Part shown: one piece after another, positions 21,299-32,700 of the stretch
Layout: each line of letters starts with the position of its first letter
Position numbering within the stretch: the first letter of the stretch is position 1
Origin: Henricia sp. BOLD:AAB3569
Taxonomy: Eukaryota > Echinodermata > Asteroidea > Spinulosida > Echinasteridae
NCBI GenBank assembly: GCA_037783545.1
Contig: JBBELK010000666.1
Location: 1,099,001 to 1,163,000, forward strand
DNA length: 64,000 bases
Direction of reading: 5' to 3'
Made by a program: the position numbers and the translations under genes
The notes under the pieces: model-generated
What the model was told of the DNA's origin: nothing
The model's input: the letters and a program-made list of their open reading frames with translations, nothing else
The model's database searches: none

Positions 21299-24200
21299 GC
21301 AAAAAAGTGGATTTTCGTCATGAAAATGACCAAAAAAATGCATTTCGTAAAATGTTTCCCTCTATAAAACCACATGGCCTAGCGTCTTCATATTTAGCAG
21401 ATATTATAGATCAGATCACGGACTACATTTTGCTTTGTGTAGGCATTTTCATCTGACCCTTCCTTCCTGGGTCAATCGAAGGTCAAAGTTCAGCCAATTC
21501 AAAAATCACATTGTTTGTATTTTGTTGTACTTATGAAGCAATATTACCTATTAAACTACGCTTGATCTTTATAAAACTAGGTACAGGCATGGGCCCCATC
21601 ATAAACTTCCACCACCATGTAGAACATCACCATGACGTCAATGATTACGTAATTATAATACTTTAAAAATGGCAAAAAAGTGGATTTTCGTCATGAAAAT
21701 GACCAAAAAATGCATTTCGTAAAATGTTTCCCTCTATAAAACCACATGGCCCAGCGTCTTCATATTTAGCAGACATTATAGATCAGATCACGGACTACAT
21801 TTTGCTTTGTGTAGGCATTTTCATCTGACCCTTCCTTCCTGGGTCAATCGAAGGTCAAATTCAGCCAATTCAAAAATCACATTGTTTGTATTTTGTTGTA
21901 CTTATGAAGCAATATTACCTATTAAACTACGCTTGATCTTTATAAAACTAGGTACAGGCATGGGCCCCATCACAAACTTCCACCACCATGTAGAACATCA
22001 CCATGACGTCAATGATTACGTAATTATATTAATTTAAAAATGGCAAAAAAGTGGATTTTCGTCATGAAAATGACCAAAAAATGCATTTCGTAAAATGTTT
22101 CCCTCTATAAAACCACATGGCCCAGCGTCTTCATATTTAGCAGACATTATAGATCAGATCACGGACTACATTTTGCTTTGTGTAGGCATTTTCATCTGAC
22201 CCTTCCTTCCTGGGTCAATCGAAGGTCAAATTCAGCCAATTCAAAAATCCCATTGTTTGTATTTTGTTGTACTTATGAAGCAATATTACCTATTAAACTA
22301 CGCTTGATCTTTATAAAACTAGGTACAGGCATGGGCCCCATCACAAACTTCCACCACCATGTAGAACATCACCATGACATAACTGATTACGTAATTATGA
22401 TAATTTAAAGTGGCAAAAAAGTGGATTTTCTTCATGAAAATGACCCCAAATGCATTTCTTAAAATGTTTCCCTCTATAAAACCACATGGCCCAGGGTCTT
22501 CATATTTAGCAGACATTATAGATCAGATCATGGACTACAATGTTCTTTGTGTAGGCATTTTCATCTGACCCTTCCGTCCTGGGTCAATTGAAGGCCAAAG
22601 TTCAGCCAAGTCGCAATTTGCGTAAAACCATGCATAAGCCACCCCACCCCAGGCCATGTACTCGCGTTTTGCTACCGTGAAAGTGATATAGCGCCCTCAT
22701 AGTTATACATGTATAGCTAAAGAGAGAATGCGCAGTACGTGTAAACATATAGTTCATGTACTTGTTGTAAGTTGCGCGAACATGCAGTGCACGTCCCATT
22801 TAAAAACAAAAGCTTAATATAGGCCTGAAATAATTAAGTCATTGTCTAGATTTTATTGAACCATCTTTTAAAAATCTAATTACGAAATTGTCCTCCTTGG
22901 CCAAACTCTTTTCAATCTTAACTAATTATGTGCTCTGATTTCTGCCTTTGATGACTAATATATGTATATCAGTATTTCGAGTAAACATCGCGTTTCCATC
23001 ACAAATGTGAACAAAACAAACTAAAAATGAACAGTTTAGAATTCGCAAAGGGAAATCCAACTTGCCTCTAAACTGAGTTTTCAGGATAAACTTTTTAAAT
23101 ATTTAATTTACAACGCCATGTGACATTATTACAAATAGTACTAATTTTACAGTAACTTAATTGATGTTTTTAAAAGTGCAAAAACTGAAAATTGCCATAT
23201 TCTCAAATCTAAACAAATCTTTTCTCAATCGATGAAGGTAACTGTACTGTTTACATAATGTACATGTTATTTTGTTTTATATGAAATTTCGCCCAAGACT
23301 CTCTTAGTATAAATCCTGAACATACATGTTATGATACTCCTCAAGGAGCTAATTAAGTAATCAAAAATGTTTACCTGCGCCATGACTTGGTATCTCACAG
23401 TTCATCAAACACTTGGAAGTGGCAGATCTGTATAGCAGTACACTCAGGCAAACTGACACAACTCAAAAACTGTTCATCATCAGGTTTAAGATTAAATGAG
23501 CATACAATTTAATGTTTTCCATATTCAAAATTCGTAACAAATCAGCCGATTCACCTATGATCGTGATTCCTGCGCAATATACGGTAATTAACAAAGGTAT
23601 TTAACTGATGATCTCATAATGACGTCATCACGTGTCAGATTAAAGGTGATACAAATATTATAAATATGAAATATTAACAAATGCGAGCTACAACCTTGAT
23701 TCCTTCCCATATACGATCACTAGCAAAGGTCGTTAACTTTTGACTTTTCCGTTTATTTCTTCTTCTAATGTTTTCCCCATTGACATAACGCATGGGCGTT
23801 TTCGGCACTTTTTGAGGTTGTTCCCAAACTTGAGGTTGTTCTTAAACAAACTTGGTAACATCAAATACATATTAGAAGAGGTGTGCACCCAACAATGGCA
23901 CCATCATGACGTCATCAGGTGTAAGTTTAAAGGGGCATGAAATTTAATGTTTCCATATGCCAAAATTCATAAAAAATCAACCGTTTGACCTACGATCTTG
24001 ATTTTTTCGGCATATTCGATAATTAATAAAGGTCTTTCAGATGCCCACATGCCTTCACATTTGACCTCATTCCCTATTGGTCAAACAGACTTTGCCTTGC
24101 CATTTGAAACTGGTAAGAGGTATTTGGATGGGGTCAAAGGTGTTTGAGTTCGACTAGGGTGGGGTATCCAAAAAATATCGCCGTGACCTTGCTCACTTCC

Positions 24201-26100
24201 GGTAGAAACCGGAAGTGCATTTAAATGAACCTATTTTGTAAAAGTGGGGAAAGCTGCCGAGATGCGGTTGGTAGTGTTAGTGTCTAAGGTAAATAGGGTT
24301 TCCAAAAATGTAAGTTTCTACGTCATTCCATAAAAGGGTGCCCTCTAGCGGCAAAATTAAAAAGTCTTAAAATGACCCTTTGATAGCAGTGTTTGCGCAA
24401 ATTAGCCCAATAGTGGTGAATATAGAGTGCGTCGACCACCAAACATGTCTGTATTGTTAAAACATTGATCACGTCATCAATCCTTTAAAGGTAACACATT
24501 AAAGGTAAACATTTTTTTAATTAAATACTTTATATACTTTTTGCAAGCTAAGCATGCTCATTTTTGAAGTTAAAAAAATTTGAAAAAGCCCTACGCTCTG
24601 TTCATAGAACAGACGTAGCTCTAGTTTCTTTTTCTTTTTCTTTTTCCACTCAAACGTTTCCAGAGCTTTTCTTCAAAACGGTTCAAGCTATCAACTTAAA
24701 ACTTGGTAGGAACATCAACCCCAATGTGAAGATGTGCATACAAGTGTGACGTCATTGTGACGTCATCAGGTATCAAATTACAAACCAAAAATGACCAAAA
24801 TATGCATGTTTTAAAATGCTTCCGTCTGGAAAACCACGTGACCCATGATCTTTGTATTTGGTAGGCTTATAGATCAGATCATGGCCAACAATTTTCTTTG
24901 TGTGGGCATTTTCATCTGACCCTTCCTTCTGTGGTCAATTTGAGGTCAAAGTTCAACGAAAACGAAAATCTCAATTTTTGCACTTATTGAGCAACAATGC
25001 CCATCAAACCAAGCTGAATCTTTAAGAAACTAAGTACAGGCATAGGTCCTATGGCAGACTTTCACCAGCGTGTATAATATTATGATGGTATCAAGCGTGA
25101 CGTCATCGTGACGTCATCAAGTATCAAATTACACCTGCCAAAAAAACAAAATATGCATATTTTAAAATGGTTCCATCTCGAACACCACGTGACCCAGGAT
25201 CTTCGTATTTGGCAGGTTTATAGATGACATTCTGTGCTACAACTTTCTTTGTGTGGGCATTTTCATCTGACCCTTCCTTCTGGGGTCAATTGGAGGTCAA
25301 AGTTCAACGAAAGCGGAAATCTCAGTTTTTACACTTACCAGTAACAATGCCCATCAAACCAAGCTGAATCATTAGTAAATTAGATACAGACATAGGACCT
25401 ACAGCAGACTTTCACCAGCATGTATAGTATCATGATGGCATCAAGTGTGACGTAATCATGACGTCATCAGGTGTAAAATTACAAAAAATTCAAAGGTTAT
25501 TATTTTCAAAATTCATATCTCAAGAACCGTAATAGATACTTGAACAATTATTTCACAACATGATAAGTCTAAATGAACTGAACAAATCATACGATGTCAT
25601 GACCCCTGTGTGACGCCTACTTCCGGTCCAAACCGGAAGTTGTTCTAAAATGTGCAATTTTTTAGCATTTTGAATGCAAATAGATTCAAAGTGGTAGTGA
25701 ATTTGACCATATTTCTACGGAACGAAATGTTTCCACACATGTGGACCTTTTGACTATACCATTGGTGACGTCATCACATGGACGGTGGTTACGTAATGTG
25801 GTGTCAAATTACGCAAATTTGGAGCTGAATTGTTTTAAAATGCTGTATCTTGAAAACTACAACAGATATTGGTATGATTCCTTCGCCACATTTAAGAACT
25901 TGATGTTCAACATATTGTTGGTGATCGGGCGCGTCGCGTGTACGCAAAGGTGGGCGCGTCGCGTATACGCGAAGGAGGCTCGTTCGTGCATGTAATGGAT
26001 GAGCGCTTTTCGTTCTAACAGCAACACAAAACGCACAGCCCATGCACTGGCTATGGCGGATATGCAGGGAGGAGATATTAGTTACCGGATTAGTGTATAC

Positions 26101-26221
26101 AGCAGCCGATTTCACGAAACTTTACGCAATTGCGCAAGTCCACTTACGCCATAAGTTATTGCGCAAGTAATGGCGTAAGTGGACTTGCGCAATTGCGTAA
26201 AGTTTCGTGAAATCGGCTGCT
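26101..26221. repeat. Perfect 52-bp-arm hairpin
   Basis: 26101-26152 and 26170-26221 are exact reverse complements around a 17-bp spacer. The arms contain the nested palindrome gcaattgcgc. It lies at the distal end of the satellite block. Confidence 0.9.
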
Positions 26222-26303
26222 GAACTTCCATTTTTGCCATTCCACAGGTGATAACAACGTCTGAAATTCATCACAAAATGTTCATTTATCCCGATCACCT
26301 GGC

Positions 26304-27105
26304 GTTTGTAACAACAAACGTCATACCTCTAGTTATTATTATTTTATTATTATCTGTTTTGTTTATACTGGGTTGCCTTCTCAGTTATAGAAACTGCTAT
26401 CCTTAAGGGCCCAGTGTAAAATAACAATACTATTATGTAAATAAAAAATAAAATTATTTGAGGTATAAAATATAAAACATAGACCTACATGTAAACATAA
26501 AATAACATATAAAACGTAAAACAAAAAAACATAATACATAGCGACACAGTAAAACTATTAAAGACAAAAGATCTACAATAGACTCACAAATAAATTTAAA
26601 AAAAATAAACCTTAAAGAAATAAACTCTAATTAAATGAACAAAATAACTTACAAATGAAAAAAAATTGAATATGTATAGAATAACACAAGAAAATTAACA
26701 TTATAAATATAAAATCTACATTATTTATATAACTATAGTCTGATAAATTACTATCAATGCTAGAATAGGGCGACAAATCGTGTGTAAAAAAAGGTATATT
26801 AGGGCGACCTGCTCAATAGGGCGACATTTTGGTGTCGCCCTAATATTTTTGAGTTTAAAATTCATTTTTTTAGGTCAAAAACCATTTTTTTTAGGTCGAG
26901 AAGCATTTTTTTCGGGACTGGAGCTGTTTCTCTTCGGTCTGCAACAATTTTTGGAAGCTTTGGGTAAAAAAATAAGGTGAGTCGCTCTTGCCGAAATTTC
27001 GGTGGTCTCCGGTGAGAGTCTTCCCCAAATGTCGCCCCATTGCAGCATTCAGCGTTGTTTAAAATAGTGAGTCTATTATTACAAATAACATGTAAAAGGA
27101 ATAAA
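26304..27105. other. AT-rich non-coding DNA, probable LINE 3' UTR with a small insertion
   Basis: The minus-strand LINE frame stops near 27106, so part of this stretch is likely its 3' UTR. A segment bounded by aatagggcgac (26764) and gtcgccccatt (about 27030) looks like a small inverted-repeat insertion. The rest is A/T-rich with no gene. Confidence 0.4.
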
Positions 27106-28152
27106 TCAATTAAGTAATGACTTAAAAACCCCGAGAGATTTGGCTTGTCTTTGGGCTGTGGTCAGTTTGTTCCACCCAGTTGTGCCTAAATACTGAAATG
27201 TGCGTTTACCTGCATTTATACGAGGAACAATTGGCAAGAAAAGCGACCCATTTGCTTTGGAACGTGTATTAGCAGTGTGATCTGGCGTAGTAAATTTATT
27301 GTTTAAGTAAGATGGATTAAGACCATTAATACATTTAAAAACTTGACACATTCTTTGATGTTCCCATCGGGTAGTAAGCGGTAACCATGAGAGAGTCCGG
27401 TGCAAGTCACTAATATGAGTCAGAGGATGAGCATTGAGGATTAATCTGGCCAGGCGATTATGTAACTTGGTTAACTTGTCAATATGGCATTGTGCACTGG
27501 CTGACCATGCAACGTCACAATAATCAAACAGTGGCAAAATCATTGCACTGCTTAATAATTTAAATGTAAAATTAGGAAGGCAAGGTTTGGCAGATCGCCT
27601 GAAGAAGCCAATCTTTTGAGAAATGTTCTTGGTTAAGTAATCAGTATGTTCTGCCCAAGAAATGTTTTCATCTAGTATGACTCCAAGGTACTTGTACGAT
27701 TGGACTCTCTCGATGGCTTTATCATTTAACGTCAGATCAACACTGTCAGAGGTGAGTAAACGTTGACGGGTTCCAAAAAAACATAAATTTTGTCTTATCC
27801 GTGTTTAGGATTAACTTGTGTTTCGTTAGCCATTGAGCAACTTGACTGAGTCCATCCACCATATTGATTTTGATGTCATCTGGAGTATTGCCGTTGAATA
27901 TTATCATGGTATCATCGGCATACATACTAACTTTAACACTTTGTAGGGTGATACAGGACGGAAGACTGTTAATATATACAGTGAAAAGAAGTGGTCCCAA
28001 AATTGATCCTTGTGGAACTCCAATACTCCAATACAACGTAAATTTGAGTTCACGCCTTATAGTGACTTGTTTTCGTTCCGCAAGGTAGGATTGAAACCAC
28101 TTCAGTTCAAGGCCTTGGACACCACTACTTTTGAGTTTGGAAAGAAGAATAT
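27106..28152 (-). mobile_element. LINE fragment (CR1/L2-like), 3' part of ORF2
   Basis: The minus strand reads through the RT core: GVPQGSILGPLLFTVYIN, then the catalytic MYADDT box, then LNTDKTKFM. After an apparent frame change it continues with the post-RT region NRLARLILNAHPLTHISDLHR, which is typical of CR1/L2/Jockey-type LINEs. At 28152 the sequence is cut by LTR element A and resumes at 38772. There is at least one frameshift between the RT core (27746-28152) and the C-terminal part (27106-27543). No endonuclease domain remains. Confidence 0.8.
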
Positions 28153-28452
28153 TGTAACAAGAATATTCCCTGCTTGTTATGAAACTCGGCACGAAAAGAA
28201 CACACAAGTGAAGACAATTCTCAGCAAGAAGATACCGCACGTTTATTGGGGTCCAACTTTCCTCAACAAACACAAAGATCAAAGATGGCGCAGAGAATAG
28301 CGTCCCCGCGCGGAACGGGTATCCCGATCCTCCGGCAGGGGCTCACGCCACCCGGCTCCGTGGGGAGCCGCAATGGCGCCACCAACACGTCAGTTAGACC
28401 CACCGTGAAACGGTGCTGGCGCCCCCAGCGGCGGATCGGGACGGCCGTTACA
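28153..28452 (-). repeat. 3' LTR of element A
   Basis: 300 bp, nearly identical to 38472-38771. The purine-rich tract lies immediately inside it (28453-28466, read on the minus strand). Confidence 0.9.
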
Positions 28453-28768
28453 CCGCCCCCTTCGAGGACCCTGCTTGTCCCCAAAGCAGGCGGCGACGCC
28501 CAGTTCCGCCGGGAAGACGATTCCCTGCAATACATGGCAACTGCAACTGCAGAACAGAACAAAAAAAAAAAAAGAACAACTGTTAGAAAAAGAAACACAA
28601 CATGGCAACAAAGTGTCTGATTAGCTAGGGGGGTGGTGGTCCCCGCTGCGTCTCCGTCTGGGTGCAGCTCTCTGTCCGCGATGGCGTTGTAGCGCTCGGG
28701 GGCCGCTCCGATGGGGGTGGTGTCGAGGCTCTCTGGGCGTCCGGCTGGGGTGCCGCGGCGACCGGGGG

Positions 28769-29614
28769 TTACTCCGGTGGGGTGCGATTCCCCCCACGAG
28801 CGGGCGGCTCCGACTGGGCGGTTTCGGGCTGGGACGCCTCAGCGCGAGGGGGCGGCTCCGAATGGCCGCCAAGCCCCCTCCGCTCCCTGTCTTCGCCGTC
28901 CATCCCGTCGTCGCTGGCGTGCACGTCCAATTGGTCGCCCACTGTCACGGTCGCCACCCTCTCTGGTCGCCGGGGACAATACTGGAGGTGGCGATGCCTA
29001 ACGTCATCCCTGTAGAAGGATCTCCCGCATCCGAGGGGGCACTCGAACGGCATCGTCGGGTGTAGCGCCGGGCACGCTGTTCGGTGGTGCCTCCTCAGGT
29101 TCGACAGGCGGGTGAACCGCCGGTCGCAGTGGCTGCACTGGGCGTTGCTCATCCTTATAAGGGGGCGGGTTCCGGCCCGCTCTCCGCTGTTTGTGGTGCG
29201 CCCTGCTGTCGGGGCGCCTCCGGTCTCCTGCTTCCGCGTCCTTACCAGGGGCGGGTTCCGAACCGCCCTCAGCTGTGGGGGCGCGCCCTCGTGGCGGGGC
29301 GCCTCCCGGTCTCCTGCTTCCGCGTCCTCCTCGGGGTTTCCCGGCGGCGGCCGCGTCGCCAGGTCCTCGGTTTTCACTTTATCTCCTGGTTCAGTAGGTC
29401 TCTCTCCGTCCCGGTGGCCTCCTCTTCGCGGGGAGCCGCTGCGTCTAGGTACACCGTCCCAACCCCTATCCATTGTGGTTCCTTCACCGCTCCTCGAATT
29501 ATCACCTTGTGTCCAACATGAACTCTTGCCACCGATGGGTGCTGTTCGTAGCCTCTTAAAGCCGCGGGCTTTCCATTGATCAACACTGTGTTGTCCCCCC
29601 ACCGCCACTGGCAA
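28769..29614 (-). CDS. Element A zinc-finger reading frame
   Basis: An open frame of 281 residues. The first ~145 residues are Gly/Arg/Glu/Pro-rich and low complexity. Two C2H2-type fingers follow at about residues 157-210: CSHCDRRFTRLSNLRRHHRTAC and CPLGCGRSFYRDDVRHRHLQYC. The tail is acidic, then Pro-rich. It lies between the protease end and the 3' LTR, the place where pol would be in a full element. It shows no clear sequence likeness to the zinc-finger frame of gypsy element 1, but the position and type are the same. The function is unknown; nucleic-acid binding is inferred from the fingers. Confidence 0.6.
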   Translation of the reverse strand: MPVAVGGQHSVDQWKARGFKRLRTAPIGGKSSCWTQGDNSRSGEGTTMDRGWDGVPRRSGSPRRGGHRDGERPTEPGDKVKTEDLATRPPPGNPEEDAEAGDREAPRHEGAPPQLRAVRNPPLVRTRKQETGGAPTAGRTTNSGERAGTRPLIRMSNAQCSHCDRRFTRLSNLRRHHRTACPALHPTMPFECPLGCGRSFYRDDVRHRHLQYCPRRPERVATVTVGDQLDVHASDDGMDGEDRERRGLGGHSEPPPRAEASQPETAQSEPPARGGNRTPPE

Positions 29615-29633
29615 CGGTATGTCGACAGGAAGT

Positions 29634-30515
29634 CTATCCCCAGGATGACATCCGGCTCAATTTTAGGCTCCCATCCGCTTGCCTCAGAGTCTCCGGCAGA
29701 GGCTGGAGGTTTGGCTTCCCGGGTCCGTAAAGTTCGTCATAGATGCGTTCGGAAATTAGGCTCACCGAAGCTCCCGTGTCCAGCAAGAAGCAGACAGGCG
29801 TCGACACAACTTTCCCCGCAATGTAGTTTTCCCCCAGCGGCACATTCGGTGTCGTCTGGTTCCGTCCTGGTGGTCTTCCCCCGGCTGTTCGCTGGCTCGG
29901 CTTCCTACGTGGACAATCGCGCCGGAAGTGCCCGAATTCGTGGCACCCAAAGCACTCCACCATCGACCGGTCGAGCAGTCTACGCGCGTAGCCTGTGCTC
30001 TCCGTGTTCCTGTATGGTGTAGGTTGCGCTAGCTCCACTACCGACCTCACTTCCCTGGTTCCTTGTCTTCCCTTCCTGTTCTGTACCTGGGACTCCAGGA
30101 AAGCCTCCATCTCCGTTGCCAGGGTGATTGCTTCGGTCAGGGTCGTCGCCTTTCTCGAAAAAACGTGGCGTTGCAGCTGCTCGTCACCTAATGCATTCCG
30201 GAAAGCATCCACAGCCAGGTCCTCCCGAGCTTGCGTGGGGAGGTTCGGGTAGCTCTTGGAAACCAACCGCCTGATCGACTGCCCCAGGCCACTGATAGAT
30301 TCGTCCCGACGTCTGGTGCACATCGACAGCTGGGCCCGATGCAGTGGAACTTGGGCCGTGACTCCGAAACGCTGTTCGAAGTACTCTAGGATACGGAGGT
30401 ACTCCGTCCGAGCCTCCGGTGCCATATCAGCCAGAGCTTCCCGTGCCGAGCCCTTCAGATGGGCGCCCAGAAACATTGCCTTCTCGGACTCGCTCCACTG
30501 GTTGACTCTGGCCAC
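29634..30515 (-). CDS. Element A gag capsid, nucleocapsid and protease start
   Basis: A 294-residue frame. The capsid region starts MARVNQWSESEKAMFLGAHL and continues with FEQRFGV and LPTQAREDLAVDAFRNALGD, typical of Ty3/gypsy-type gag. A CCHC knuckle, CFGCHEFGHFRRDCPRR, lies near residue 188. The aspartic protease motif FLLDTGASVSLIS is near residue 245. Confidence 0.8.
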   Translation of the reverse strand: MARVNQWSESEKAMFLGAHLKGSAREALADMAPEARTEYLRILEYFEQRFGVTAQVPLHRAQLSMCTRRRDESISGLGQSIRRLVSKSYPNLPTQAREDLAVDAFRNALGDEQLQRHVFSRKATTLTEAITLATEMEAFLESQVQNRKGRQGTREVRSVVELAQPTPYRNTESTGYARRLLDRSMVECFGCHEFGHFRRDCPRRKPSQRTAGGRPPGRNQTTPNVPLGENYIAGKVVSTPVCFLLDTGASVSLISERIYDELYGPGKPNLQPLPETLRQADGSLKLSRMSSWG

Positions 30516-30689
30516 GCTCTCAAAATGGACCAGGTAATCCGACCACGAGGAAACCCCGTCAACTTATCTGGAAGCATCATCGGTCGTCGACCTCCTCCGG
30601 GGGGCCCCGCGGTCGGCGGTTGTGCCGGTGATGGACCGGACCCCGTGGCTGGAGTGTCTGCATCCGGGTTCCCGCTCCGCGGTGGCGCC

Positions 30690-31426
30690 CCATAGGGTTG
30701 TGTAGTGCGGTTCTCCGAGGGGAGCCTCCCGCCATATAGTTGTGCAGTGCGGTTCTCCGAGGGGAGCCTCCCGCCATGTAGTTGTGCAGTGCGGAGCTCC
30801 GAGGGGAGCCCTCCGCCATACAGTCGTGCAGTGCGGTTCTCCGAGGGGAGCCTCCCGCCATGTAGTTGTGCAGTGCGGAGCGAATCCTGATGCTCCGCAC
30901 CATAGGGTTGTGCAGTGCGGAGCAAATTATCGTGCTCCGCACCATAGGGTTGTGCAGTGCGGAGCAATTTCACTTGCTCCGCACCATAGGGTTGTGCAGT
31001 GCGGAGCAATTTCACTTGCTCCGCACCATAGGGTTGTGCAGTGCGGAGCAAATTATCGTGCTCCGCACCATAGGGTTGTGCAGTGCGGAGCAAATTCACG
31101 TGCTCCGCACCATAGGGTTGTGCAGTGCGGAGCAATTTCACTTGCTCCGCACCATAGGGTTGTGCAGTGCGGAGCAAATTATCGTGCTCCGCACCTTAGG
31201 GTTGTGCAGTGCGGAGCAAATTCACGTGCTCCGCACCATAGGGTTGTGCAGTGCGGAGCAATTTCACTTGCTCCGCACCATAGGGTTGTGCAGTGCGGAG
31301 CAAATTCATTTGCTCCGCGCTGTAGTCTCGTGGCATGTGGGTCTCCGAGGGGAGCCATCCAACATGGTCGTGTGCGGCGCGGAGTTGGTCCGAAAGTTCC
31401 GCGCCGTAGTCACGTGGCATGCGGGT
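30690..31426. repeat. 42-bp tandem repeat in element A gag, hairpin-forming
   Basis: About 17 units of 42 bp (14 codons, minus-strand consensus RTAQPYGAEHVNLL). From about 30872 to 31320, eleven units contain gtgcggagca and its exact inverse tgctccgcac around an 8-base loop. The loop encodes the variable residues, while the stem encodes the constant ones. Units nearer 30700 are a related variant (RTAQLHGGRLPSEN). Confidence 0.85.
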
Positions 31427-31816
31427 TGTGGGGAGTAATTGTTAGACTCCATACACAAAGATAAATACAAGTTGTTGAAATTAGCAAATGGTTTTATTAA
31501 TAACGACGTATGCATAAAATGGAGAGTCGAAGTGAACAGTGTTTGGTAGATGGAAGGAGAGAGTGAATTGTCAGAAAGGTAGTTCTTATAAGGCTTGGCT
31601 GACCCTCGTGGGTGTAACCTTAGAAAACAATAGTATACAATGTGAAACACCTGTTGATAGTAGACTCGTAACTTGGTATGGACCCTGAAGATTACTGACT
31701 GTGGACAAACTGGTAATATAATTCCCTAAAGCCAAACTAGCTGAAGGGTTCAAAGGTTCAGCATAAGCTGATGTCTACATCTATAAAGTTAAGGGCAGTC
31801 ACTAAAGGTCACTACA
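31427..31816 (-). repeat. 3' LTR of element B
   Basis: 390 bp, matching 36874-37311 (438 bp) closely apart from a length difference. Confidence 0.9.
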
Positions 31817-31954
31817 TTACTCCCCCTCCAGATTGCAAATGGAATGAAGCAACGATCAAAGAATGTAAAAACTGGAAATGTAGTAAAACTAATCCAGAAT
31901 GGGCTTAAAATTATAGTAAACACATTTTTATATACGCATGTACAGTAGTACGCG

Positions 31955-32593
31955 TGTTGGAAAAAAAATTTGTAGTATGTGACTGCAATAAAAAAAATAA
32001 ATAAAAAATGACCTGAACTTTCGGAACTTATGAGAAAAACAGCTTATGAAAATACAGGTGGAATATATTTGTGCATTAAAAAGAAAAAAAATGGGCCCGA
32101 TGCAGTGGAACTTGGGCCGTGACTCCGAAACGCTGTTCGAAGTACTCTAGGATACGGAGGTACTCCGTCCGAGCCTCCGGTGCCATATCAGCCAGAGCTT
32201 CCCGTGCCGAGCCCTTCAGATGGGCGCCCAGAAACATTGCCTTCTCGGACTCGCTCCACTGGTTGACTCTGGCCACGCTCTCAAAATGGACCAGGTAATC
32301 CGACCACGAGGAAACCCCGTCAACTTATCTGGAAGCATCATCGGTCGTCGACCTCCTCCGGGGGGCCCCGCGGTCTTTGATCGTTGCTTCATTCCATTTG
32401 CAATCTGGAGGGGGAGTAATGTAGTGACCTTTAGTGACTGCCCTTAACTTTATAGATGTTGGAAAAAAAATTTGTAGTATGTGACTGCAATAAAAAAAAT
32501 AAATAAAAAATGACCTGAACTTTCGGAACTTATGAGAAAAACAGCTTATGAAAATACAGGTGGAATATATTTGTGCATTAAAAAGAAAAAAAA
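31955..32593. repeat. Patchwork of local fragments between pol and 3' LTR of element B
   Basis: Four blocks lie in a row. Block 31955-32090 recurs as 32458-32593. Between them, 32092-32375 is a copy of element A gag (30331-30614, same strand). Next to it, 32376-32458 is an inverted copy of 31778-31860 (LTR end plus purine tract). All three sources lie within about 2 kb. Junctions show one to a few shared bases. Confidence 0.85.
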
Positions 32594-32700
32594 TAAGCAA
32601 AATTTGAATACAAAATTCAAGCTGAATAACATATGTGTAGGCATGTATTTAAATTTTGTAGTGAACTATTTACATAAGTAAGAACAGTTGTAGCAGTTAA

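Larger units (their letters stand above)
17538..26303. repeat. Complex satellite / giant non-coding repeat (~371-bp units)
   Basis: Units of about 371 bp repeat in tandem. The phrase gaaggtcaaa recurs near 21106, 21480, 21852 and 22223. Each unit carries a tgacccttccttc box, a gaccatg or ctagcctac box and one or two TGACGTCA palindromes. Diverged units extend from about 17750 to 19080 and again from 24700 to 25490. Longer leaders with a cccatagacaaagcgcat block occur near 17600, 19800, 20770, 23780 and 24650. The 11-bp word aggtgatcggg begins at 17538 and its inverse ends at 26303, so the whole may once have been one mobile unit. I find no coding sequence. Parts such as 22800-23700 are AT-rich single-copy-like spacer. 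Confidence 0.7.

Noticed and set aside
21807-22408. Repeated 76-residue frames in the satellite
   Set aside because: They recur with the 371-bp unit, differ only as the DNA unit differs, and have no recognisable domain.
28769-29614. Host zinc-finger gene
   Set aside because: It lies wholly between the LTRs of element A, in sense and between its protease and 3' LTR, so it is better read as part of the element.
30742-31464. Plus-strand repetitive frames across the 42-bp repeat
   Set aside because: Same cause as above. The minus-strand reading continues the gag context and the plus-strand one does not.
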